Of a stretch of DNA of 18,197 bases, positions 10,945 through 18,197 are shown in pieces. Source of the stretch: Tieghemiomyces parasiticus (lineage: Eukaryota > Kickxellomycota > Dimargaritomycetes > Dimargaritales > Dimargaritaceae). Numbering within the stretch: position 1 is the stretch's first letter; the number at the start of each line of letters is the position of its first letter. A program made the position numbers and the translations under genes. The stretch is from positions 1 through 18,197 of the forward strand of contig JANBPT010000953.1 of NCBI GenBank assembly GCA_027575765.1, written 5' to 3'. The notes beneath the pieces are model-generated. The model was not told the origin of the DNA. It saw nothing but the letters and a program-made list of their open reading frames with translations, and ran no database searches.

Positions 10945-10978
10945 TTCGCGTATCAAACTTGTTTAGCTTCCTACACCG

Positions 10979-11013
10979 CACACACCCACCCACACACACA
11001 TATATATATATAT
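10979..11013. repeat. CA/TA microsatellite between convergent genes
   Basis: A run of CA and CCCA units passes into five CA (10991-11000) and about six TA units (11001-11012). It lies in the 428-nt spacer between the two convergent stop codons. Simple sequence likely to vary in length; no coding role. Confidence 0.85.
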
Positions 11014-11132
11014 TTTCACCCCTCACGGGCTACGGTATATAAAAGGACTTGAGTTAATCCTGCCCCAGCGATCTGACCATGAGAAGGGCGTAAGAGGCGA
11101 AGATACATGGTAGCCCAGTTCACCCTTTCTCC

Positions 11133-14100
11133 TTAGTTAAGCATAACGATACTCGGTGGAGGCTTAACATCCAGATACTCGCGCAGCACCTCGCCCAGCG
11201 CGGCGATACCCGTCCGGGCGTGGTGACGGGTCAGCTGGTCGCTATCGGCGACCTCCACGCGTTTCAGCGTCCGGTAAGCCTCGCGTAGGGTACCCGTGGG
11301 GACTGACTGAAACCAGTCGGTGGAATGGGCCCGGAGCAGTGATACTAGGAGTAGGGCAGCCCCGCGGCGGGCCGTCGGATCCCGGGTCTCGTCGGTTCGG
11401 CCACTGCCGACCGGTTCCTTGAGGATACCGAGAGTGGCGTCCATCAGTTCTGGCAGCCACGGGTGGAGGGCCAGTACCGAAGTATCTGCCGCGGCGCTCA
11501 GGATGGCCAGAGCGGAGGGTCGCAGCGGGGCGATGGCGACAGAATTCTGGTTTGACCCGGATCCGTTGCCCTCGGCGACGTCAGTGGTCACCGTGGTGGG
11601 CTTTACGAACTCCCGGCGTAGCACGTACAGTAGCGGTGGCACAATCAGGGAAATGTACTTCCCGAGGGCCCCCCCGGCGCGCTGGACGGTCTGGAGCAGG
11701 GCCTCACCGACCCGTAGCCGATGGTCGAGGGTGCTGGTACCGGTAGCGTTCGTGTATACGCTAGTCAGCCTCGGTATAAACCCCTCCCCACGTACATCGG
11801 TGAGGGCCGCCAGACACCGAACGGCGTTGAGGTAGAGGTAGCTGTCTTCGTTTTTGATGAGCTGGACAAAAAGGTCGAAAATCCGCGGTAGAACCCCGGG
11901 TTGGTCATCGAGATACGGGTCACGTGAGAGTACCAGGTCGCGGAGCATGGCAAGACCGTGCGCGCGGACTGGTAGGACGTCATCTTCGAGGGCCTCCAGG
12001 GCCTGGTGGTACTTGGCCCTAGCGGCCGCGCGGGCCTGAGCGGAGGCGTCCACAGTAGCGTCTGCGCCCTCCGCCGTGAGGTGACTGGCCGTGACGTCGT
12101 GATGGCGGGCCCGACGTGCCTCCAATTTAACATACAGGTCTGCCACGATGGCTTGGGTGATCGGGTGGTGGTGGTTGAGGGCCCGCAGCTGGTCGACATA
12201 CTGGCTGGTAAGCTCCAAGGTGCGCATGTCAGCTCCGCTGAGCTGCTTGTTTTCGTAGAGCACCGCGGCCAGGAGGTTAAGCACAAGCACCAATTCCCCG
12301 ATGTCATCCTCCTCCGGATTACGTCTATTCTCGCTATCGAGGGTCCCGGAGACCGAAGTGGCGACCTCTGATACTTCAGGAAGTGCTTCCTGTAGATCAG
12401 CCGGCAGGTTGGCCGAATTGGCCGCACTCGCCGGTCCACTGGCGGCATCTGCCGCTGGATCCACTACGAGGAAATCCAACCCGGCGTGGGGCCCGGAAGG
12501 TTCCAACCTCTCCCGAGCCAACGCAGATGTTTTGGGAGGTAATCGAATTGGGTTCCGCCGGGCCGCCACAACCGCTGCAGGATCGTGTTGCCCCAACCAC
12601 CGCTCCAGGGCCCCGTTAGCAAACTCAATGATCTGGCCGGGCCGTTGGAGGATGACTGGTCCCAGCCGTTCGGCCATGAGGGAGATGAGCTGCATCACCG
12701 TGAGACTCATTTGTATTCGGTCTAAGTCCTGCTCATCGCTGGCGTCACCCATGTGAACACCGCTGGCCAGGGTGTACTCGCGGAGTAGGGTGACAAAGAA
12801 ATCCCCCACCAGCGTCGCGTCCTTCAGCTGGTCCAGGAACCCCACGAAGGTGTTCAAATCTACGGCAGCCGTCAGGTAGGAGGCCAGTCCCGTGTGAAGC
12901 AGGGGATCTGCCGACGTTCCCTCCCCCACGGCGTTGCCTCTGGATTGGTGGCAGGGACGAAGTTCCACGCCACCTTCGGCGCTTGGCGCATACCTTCCGG
13001 CGGGGGTCGTCATGAACACGGTCCGTCGGAGGGCCCCCAGGGCAGCGGTAGGGGAGACGAGGCGGTAGAATGGGAGGAGTAGGTCGAGAACCTCGGGGGC
13101 TTGCACGGTGTGGGACCGCTGACCGAAGTCGTAGAGTGCGTAGAGGCTCTCGGCGACCGGACGTAGCAGACGTTCCACTAAGGCCGGTGGGCAGTCGTTG
13201 GTGAGGAGTAGTAGGCGGAGGGCCACCACGGAGTGCTGAATTTCCAGGGCGCTGGCGAGAACCGGGGGGGTACCTTCATCTGTCTGGGTCAGTGGGCTGG
13301 TGGTGGTTCGGTAATAGGCCCGCAGGGGGGCCAGGAGCGGCGCCACCACCACTTCCTGGCAGTACCGTGGTGCTTTGAGCAATAGTTTAGTCCAAATGAA
13401 GGTAGTGGCACGCACAAGGGCGGCCTCGGATAGCGTGGCCGGCAGCTCAGCGCGCAAAGTCGCCGTAGTTGTATCGGTCTGCAAGTGGGCTGGCAGGCGG
13501 CACCGCACGGCCACATCCAACAGCTCACGTAGTTGTGGGACGATCAGGTCGTAGTAAGCAGCGGGTGAAGCGAAATCGGATGGGATGGCCAGGGTCAGGC
13601 GAGCCACACTGGCGAGGCGAGCTGGAGACACGTCCTCGTCAGCTTCGCCATCCAGAATGAACGCCAAGAGGAGTTTGATACCTTGGTGTGGTCGAGTAAT
13701 GATGCGCGTGAGGTACCTGCCGCATCGTTGGCGGAGCCATGCCGGTGGCGAGATCGGCGGGCCACCTTTCGGGGCGGGGGCCGGTCGAGTGGCGCTGAGG
13801 AGGGCTGTCAGGCATTCGAGGGAACGGAAAGGGTCTGTGTGAGCCACGAGGTGGTCCAGCGCCGCGATGCAGCGCCCAGCCCGCTCAGGTGACGGAAAAC
13901 ATGGCTGTTCGGTATCATTATTGGCATCATTGCCGTCGCAGGCACCACAGTAATGGGCGAGTTGGAGGAGAGAAGCGTACAGGTCCAGAAGGTACCGGTG
14001 AGTGAGCATACCACCGATGCTTGTGTATCCATGGCTGGGCCGTTGGCCCGTGACCAGCGGCAGAAGTGGCTCTACCAACTGCCAGAGTCGCTCGGCTTGG

Positions 14101-14820
14101 TGGTGTTGACTACTAGGGGTATCCCTGGCATTGGTGATCTCGGCCACATCCGACCGCATCCGCCGACTCAGTGGGACCCCGACCCCGGGGGCTAAGCACG
14201 GGTAGATGCCGCGAATTACAACAAAATCGATTAATCGGTGAAGTGTTCGGACGTCGCGTACGCCCAGGACTTCCTTCTGCGACTCCGGGTCGGGATGGTC
14301 GGAGTTAAGAGAGAGTTCTGCAGCGGAGAGACGGTCAGGAGGGCGATAGGCATGGGTGAGGGGACAGTCCGAGAGCTCAGACGGTAACACGGCGAACATT
14401 AATGTCAGGCTGAGCCAACGTATGGGTCTGATTCACTTACGTTTGATTTTGCAGGCGTCGAGGACGTGGTTCTCGAGGGAAATAAGCTGGGAAAGCGCGT
14501 TATCGACCAGCCGATCGACGCCTGTGAATCGAGCCGTCTCGTCAACCTCCTTGGCGTTCGATGCTGCGTTGGCTGTGACAAGACATACGGGTGGCAAAGC
14601 GGGGTGGGCGGAGAGGGCAAGGCGTAGAGTTAGCAGGAGAACCCTCAGACTCACTTCTGGCAGCAAGGACAGGCATGCAATCCATTATCAGTACCCCCTT
14701 CATCTACCACGGGTACACGGTCTTACCTGGGCCAAGGAATTGTTGAATGTGTTCGGCCACATCCTGGACATTGCACATGGCCTCGGTCACACTATCGAGA
14801 GCGGTTGTAAGGTCGCTCAT
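11133..14820 (-). CDS. RTP1: RTP1/TANGO6-like HEAT-repeat protein (RNA polymerase II nuclear import)
   Basis: Three exons read on the minus strand, 14820-14727, 14572-14441 and 14317-11133, with phase-1 introns of 154 and 123 nt (donors GTAAGA and GTAAGT; both acceptors CAG; intron 1 contains TGCTAAC, a good branch point). The product has 1136 residues; human TANGO6 has 1094, yeast Rtp1 981. Yeast Rtp1 helps carry assembled RNA polymerase II into the nucleus; TANGO6 is the animal homologue. The protein is almost all helix, Leu-rich, with HEAT-like repeats. The conserved first C-terminal block lies around 850-960 (includes VRAHGLAMLRDLV and EDSYLYLNAVRCLAAL), and the second near 1050-1085 (RRGAALLLVSLLRAHSTDWF). 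A disordered Ala/Ser/Glu-rich stretch precedes them. An ATG at 14399 opens the long frame but lies inside intron 2. The ATG at 14820 (A at -3) with two short exons gives a continuous N-terminus through QQFLGP, DRLVDNALSQLISLE and DACKIK. The family is judged from the C-terminal blocks by eye. Confidence 0.85.
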
Positions 14821-15805
14821 TGTCTGCGCCCTCGTACTGTGGATGCTGGAGAATTCCGATGCCCTTCAGATGGCGACAGTTAGGGATGAGCGGTGCGACT
14901 ACAATCGACCCTAAATTTAAAGTAAATGGAAAAGACGGTACACATTGCATGCTTACCAGGCCTGCCACTCCTCCCGGACGGTCACCTTTAGTAAGGCAGA
15001 GGGAGGGGGAATATTGACGGCTGGGTCTCACGGGAAGCCCGCAGCCTATGGACAAGTAATCATCACCACGTTGCTTCGCAGGTATGGTTTTCCGAACCTG
15101 TGCTAAGGGGGTCAACTTGGTCTATGCGGACCGACCTATCCTGCCACCATTGGCCCCAGTTGTACGTTTTAGTACTTATCTCAGTCCATCTAATGTCTTA
15201 CGTCGTTGCCTATGTGCCAAGGCGTTCCATACGGTTGGCGGCTACATGGTTGACGTGGTCAGCTAGTTTTGGATACCTTAAATAAAACCACACCGTTGTA
15301 AATGAGAAGTGGGAAGAGTCCGAGGGTGGACCGGGACAAAGCGCAAGGGCCGGTTCCCTTCCATCCCCAACGGCGTAGTCACCCAGACGGGGTCCCTGAT
15401 CTACTCGTCCGCTTTGTCCGCGGAACCTGGGACCCGGACCCAGCCGATCCTGCTGTTGACGGACCCTTACTTTTCGGCCAGCGGGCGACTATCTGTGCAG
15501 CTAGGCGGAAACGTGAGGTGGGTCGGTGCCTCATTCCGCCCGTGGCGGTGTACCCGTCCTATTCCTATGCCCCCCTTGAATATGAGGGTTCAGCCGGTGG
15601 GCCGACCCGTATTTAATAGATGGCCTCTGACGCTCACCGTCTGACCCCTCCGAGCACTTTTTTTTTGCTGCATGCGTCTATACATTGCTGTACACAATCC
15701 TCTATTGATTACTAACTTCAGAGATCTTCTTTCACGTCCGTTCTATCCCCGTCGCCGCGGAGCCCATTGTCTCTCTCTCGTCACGTTTCTCGACCAAGCC
15801 CTATC
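14821..15805. other. Divergent spacer between RTP1-like gene and first secreted-protein gene
   Basis: This 985-base stretch must hold promoters for the minus-strand RTP1-like gene and the plus-strand small secreted gene. An ATG at 14886 opens 44 plus-strand codons, and a frame at 15082-15282 is open for about 66 codons and runs into an AATAAA at 15281-15286. Neither gives a convincing spliced gene. A T9 run lies at 15658-15666. A GC-rich doubly open segment is listed separately. Confidence 0.5.
15306..15644 (+). other. GC-rich open stretch, possibly an unrecognised exon or decayed gene
   Basis: One plus-strand frame is open from 15306 to the TGA at 15642-15644. In its middle (about 15354-15512) roughly three quarters of codons end in G or C by hand count, like the real genes here and unlike the surrounding spacer. 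It has no ATG until about 15567, so it would need an upstream exon; no pyrimidine-rich acceptor precedes it. A possible donor (GTGAGG) follows codon AAC at 15510-15512. A second frame, starting with a true ATG at 15302 and ending in TAA at 15616, is also open for 104 codons, with weaker codon bias. Neither product resembles a family I know. It may be a gene, a relic or chance. Confidence 0.25.
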
Positions 15806-16063
15806 ATGCGCTACACCACGCTCGTCTTCACTTTGGCCGCTCTGGCCACCGTGGGTCATGCTTATGCCAGGAATACCGATAATCCCTACGACAACGAGGA
15901 CATCACTTACACCGATAATAGACAAGACCCGACAGCCACCACTTCGACACCATCCTCCAAGCCATCGAATACCAATCTTTGGGAGCGGTTTAAGAGCGGC
16001 TGGGGCAGCCTCTTCAATCCCGCCATTGACAAGGTCAAGGGTATGGGCAGTGGAAGTTCCTGA
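15806..16063 (+). CDS. Small secreted protein, unrecognised (85 aa)
   Basis: Single exon of 85 residues; family not recognised. The start MRYTTLVFTLAALATVGHA is a standard signal peptide (one basic residue, hydrophobic core, small residues at the cut, probably after Ala19 or Ala21). The mature part has an acidic Asn/Asp/Tyr segment (22-40, including NPYDNED), a Thr/Ser/Pro linker (41-56) and a C-terminal segment (57-78) with LWERFKSGWGSLF whose hydrophobic residues (Leu58, Phe62, Trp66, Leu69/Phe70, Ile74, Val77) fall on one helix face. It ends in a Gly/Ser tail. There is no Cys, no internal dibasic cleavage site and no repeat. The start has A at -3 and a pyrimidine-rich leader. It shares architecture and RFKS with the protein at 17474-17956. 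Secretion is well supported; a role (cell-surface peptide, effector or membrane-active peptide) is guesswork. Being short and intron-less, it could be missed or be spurious, but the signal peptide argues for a real gene. Confidence 0.65.
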   Translation: MRYTTLVFTLAALATVGHAYARNTDNPYDNEDITYTDNRQDPTATTSTPSSKPSNTNLWERFKSGWGSLFNPAIDKVKGMGSGSS

Positions 16064-17152
16064 TTTGTATGGACTGCCAGCGCAGTGACTTGGTCCCTCT
16101 ATGATTGAATAGTTGGGCGTAATAAGTCACTAGCGGCGGGACTCAGTTTAAAGCTAAACCCGCCTTCGCTTTATCGGATTCCCTACATTTTTACACTGCC
16201 ATTCTCTCACCATTGTACACTATGGGCTTCTTGCTTACCAATATCACATTGTATGTATTAAACAGTTTACAAGCGAGAGAAACCATAGGGACCCGGGAGG
16301 GGGCACAGTAGTGAAGATGGCACTTGTGTACTGAAAATAGCACATTACCCATCGAAGGCCAGTCTAAACACTCCTTGCGGCAGAAGACCGACAGAGTAGG
16401 TTTATAGTACCGAAAGCCACAGTATAGTGTACAGTCGAAGAGTTCGAACCGTGCCAACGGAGCCCACCCGATAGGGGCGGGGGGAGACAAAGATAAAGGA
16501 TGCAGTGCAAGGGCGAGCAGGCGGAGAGGTTATCGGAACATCCTTTGCATTTGCGAATTCTCAGTTCAGCCGGGCGCAGGACGGAGAGCTCGTGCGGTTA
16601 TATTTAACCGCTCCTAATATTTATCTCTTGCCTTCACCTTTGTCAATTTACTGCCTTTAAACGCGAAGACTGGGCGGCGGTCGCATGTGTAACTAAAGTC
16701 GCGGCAGCGTTACGCGGTCGATCAAGGTGCTATGCGTGGCGGGCGAGTGGCGACCGAAGGAGCCCTCGCAGCACACGGCCAAGCTTGAGGGCTCTAAATA
16801 TAACGCGAAGGCGCTACTTCCCTCTTGGCCTAATGCCATACCTCATCATTAAATGCTATGCATTTATTTACTTACCATTTATATGATACCCCTATATACG
16901 GCCACCGTTTTCCTACATTTTCCCTGTAAAGTACGGACAGCCAGTTGGCGATCAGCCTTGACAGAAAGGAAACGGGAATTCAAGGTTAACCCAACAAACC
17001 ATATTTGGGTATCTTCCATTCCCGAGCTCCTTCTCAGATCAATTTACGGCCCGGCGTCTCCCCTTTTGTCCCTTTTTCCTTTATCCGTTGCTCCTTGCCC
17101 CTGCCCTGTCTCCTTCATTTCCCACCTCACGAGTAGCCAAGGCTAAAACCCT

Positions 17153-17160
17153 TTATAAAA
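17153..17160 (+). promoter_or_regulatory. TATA box of the second secreted-protein gene
   Basis: TTATAAAA follows a C/T-rich stretch (17040-17130) and precedes a leader of about 290 nt with no ATG until the start codon at 17474. The arrangement (pyrimidine block, TATA, clean leader) is a convincing core promoter, although transcription start is inferred. Confidence 0.55.
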
Positions 17161-17292
17161 TCGGAAGCCCCCGGGCCTTTTTCGACACCAGCCCAGTTTA
17201 ATCTCCTAATCCCCTCCTTATACCGCTTGGCAACTTGGAGAACTCCCTCGTAGTCCCTTCCCATACCATAAGCAATTTTCTCTGGCCCAAGA

Positions 17293-17327
17293 TATATTGT
17301 CACTTAGTATATTTGGACAATATACTA
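17293..17327 (+). promoter_or_regulatory. Two mutually exclusive hairpins in the leader
   Basis: TATATTGTC (17293-17301) can pair with GACAATATA (17316-17324), and TAGTATATT (17305-17313) can pair with AATATACTA (17319-17327). Both are perfect 9-bp stems, and their right arms overlap at 17319-17324, so only one can form at a time. The site is about 150 nt before the ATG at 17474, in the presumed transcript. It could be an RNA switch or overlapping protein-binding palindromes. The stems are AT-rich and share TATATT, which weakens the case. Confidence 0.35.
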
Positions 17328-17473
17328 GATTGGCCATTACTAAGTTAATCCTCCAGCCCCAGTTAGCGTTGGCAGCCTATACCAACACTATTGTTCAGTT
17401 GGCTTTCTTTCCCGACTTGATAATTTCGCCTTACGCTTTTCTAGTCCCTCACCCCCCGCCGATACCCCCAATT

Positions 17474-17956
17474 ATGCGTTTTGCCATCCTATTAATTACA
17501 CTGGTGGGCATAACCGCTGCTCAGCCCATGTCCAGTTCCAGCAGACCCTATCTCCCTTCTGATTTGTACCCCTCCCACGCCGCCGACAGCGGTCAACATC
17601 GACAGTTTTCAACTTATGCCGATAGAGTGTATAGCGACAGCGACTTCTACGACTCCTACGAAGAATTTAGTACGAAATTGTCCCAGTTTAAACCGTCCAA
17701 AGCGGAGCCCAATTACGAGCGCTCGTTTCGTAACGAAGAACCCCCTGCGGAGTTGCTAGGCGATAGTTCGCCGACCTTCTCGACGGTATCTGTTGAACCG
17801 CCAACCAAGGCCTCTTTTGAGGATGACAGTACCACCACTAATACGTCCGACCGATTCCTGCGTGAGAGGGCTGGAAGCCGTGACGATAGTCAAGGAGAAC
17901 ATTCAACCCTTCGTCGGCTATTCGGGAGGTTTAAAAGTGCGGTGAGTTTACAGTAA
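17474..17956 (+). CDS. Small secreted disordered protein, unrecognised (160 aa)
   Basis: Single exon of 160 residues; family not recognised. The start MRFAILLITLVGITAA is a signal peptide, probably cut after Ala16. The mature part has no Cys and is rich in Ser, Asp, Glu, Pro and Tyr, predicted disordered: a Tyr/Asp/Ser segment (48-66, with YSDSDFYDSYEEF), a Pro/Glu/Ser-rich middle (85-125), RFLRER at 127-132, and a basic amphipathic C-terminal helix (144-160, STLRRLFGRFKSAVSLQ). The Arg-Arg pair at 147-148 could be a Kex2-type site releasing a short C-terminal peptide. The leader is ATG-free back to a TATA box, which fixes the start. Architecture and the RFKS motif match the neighbour at 15806-16063, suggesting diverged paralogues. 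RFLR recalls oomycete RXLR motifs but sits far too near the C-terminus. Secretion is likely; function unknown. Confidence 0.75.
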   Translation: MRFAILLITLVGITAAQPMSSSSRPYLPSDLYPSHAADSGQHRQFSTYADRVYSDSDFYDSYEEFSTKLSQFKPSKAEPNYERSFRNEEPPAELLGDSSPTFSTVSVEPPTKASFEDDSTTTNTSDRFLRERAGSRDDSQGEHSTLRRLFGRFKSAVSLQ

Positions 17957-18197
17957 ACTGGGGCCAACGATAGCTCGCCTTAACTAGCAACACATTCTCT
18001 CTTAGTGACATTGTGCTTCGCACCAACTAAATTATCGTTAACTGTAATCATAGGAAGTCCATAAAGCTTATATATTATTTTATCTTATTGGCGATGGTTT
18101 AATAGTGTACATCACTTGATACTGTAACGGGGTGTGTGTCCCGAGGGGAGAGGGCAACTAGTAAAGACCGAGGGAGGGTCGTAGGCGAGCAGGCCAG
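17957..18197. other. Downstream flank of the last gene
   Basis: AT-rich 3' region up to about 18110, containing T/A-rich stretches (18068-18090) that could serve 3'-end formation, then a G-rich end. No canonical AATAAA and no gene seen before the window ends. Confidence 0.5.

Larger units (their letters stand above)
16064..17473. other. Intergenic region between the two secreted-protein genes
   Basis: No gene I can support. The left part is AT-rich. A locally GC-rich block (about 16660-16760) carries palindromes: GCGGTTA 16594-16600 with TAACCGC 16605-16611 around a TATATTTAA core, and GAGCCCTC 16760-16767 with GAGGGCTC 16787-16794. From 17040 to 17130 the plus strand is strongly C/T-rich, then a TATA box at 17153 and a 300-nt ATG-free leader precede the next gene. 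An ATG frame at 16853-17146 (97 codons) is open but its composition is like the spacer. Confidence 0.55.

Noticed and set aside
13953..14195. Plus-strand ORFs of up to 171 codons opposite the RTP1-like and NADH dehydrogenase genes
   Set aside because: They are antisense or frame-shifted shadows of GC-rich coding sequence, without family similarity or splice structure.
3715..15093. ATGGTTTTCC present three times in spacers (3715, 6998, 15084)
   Set aside because: A triple of some 10-mer is expected about once by chance in 18 kb, and positions relative to genes differ.
16191..16490. Minus-strand ORF of 99 codons with many Cys, resembling a small Cys-rich protein
   Set aside because: The apparent start is TTG, the first true ATG is deep inside, there is no signal peptide, and base composition is like the spacer.
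16853..17146. Plus-strand ORF of 97 codons with a hydrophobic N-terminus
   Set aside because: Real ATG, but codon use is spacer-like and it overlaps the C/T-rich promoter block, ending just before the TATA box of the next gene. I cannot separate it from chance.
1..18197. CRISPR array, insertion sequence, operon or bacterial gene cluster
   Set aside because: No regular repeat-spacer pattern, no transposase-like frame, and spliced genes show this is eukaryotic DNA.

Overview
This window is nuclear DNA of a eukaryote, most likely an early-diverging (non-Dikarya) fungus. Six protein genes can be supported, four of them interrupted by short introns (123-495 nt) with GTAAGT/GTAGGT-type donors and CAG/TAG acceptors. 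Splice junctions were derived by hand from reading-frame phase and protein-family continuity. All three stop codons are used as stops, so the code looks standard. The fungal assignment rests on an external alternative NADH dehydrogenase with a membrane anchor, an RTP1-type protein, small intron sizes and small secreted proteins; the exact lineage cannot be read from the sequence.

Layout. Positions 1-1660 hold no recognisable gene. 1661-3531 (+) is a three-exon 2-isopropylmalate-synthase-like enzyme that ends just where the leucine-sensing domain would begin. 4186-6381 (+) is a five-exon serine/threonine phosphatase 5 (TPR plus PPP catalytic domain). 6382-8539 is a long intergenic stretch with a G-tract, a TATA-like box and a C-rich leader carrying one short upstream ORF. 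8540-10704 (+) is a two-exon mitochondrial external NADH:ubiquinone oxidoreductase. It converges on 14820-11133 (-), a three-exon RTP1/TANGO6-like HEAT-repeat protein whose transcript has tandem poly(A) signals. After a divergent spacer (14821-15805) come two intron-less genes for small secreted proteins (15806-16063 and 17474-17956, both +).

The four large genes are housekeeping functions (amino-acid biosynthesis, Hsp90-linked dephosphorylation, respiratory NADH oxidation, RNA polymerase II nuclear import) and do not form a functional cluster. The least ordinary part is the right end: two unrecognised secreted proteins with the same architecture (signal peptide, acidic Tyr/Ser-rich disordered middle, basic/aromatic amphipathic C-terminal helix containing RFKS) lie next to each other and may be diverged paralogues. 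The second has an AUG-free leader with two mutually exclusive hairpins. The leucine-synthase-like gene is the other item of interest, because it is of the bacterial/plant type, lacks the regulatory domain and carries unusual substitutions in conserved active-site motifs.
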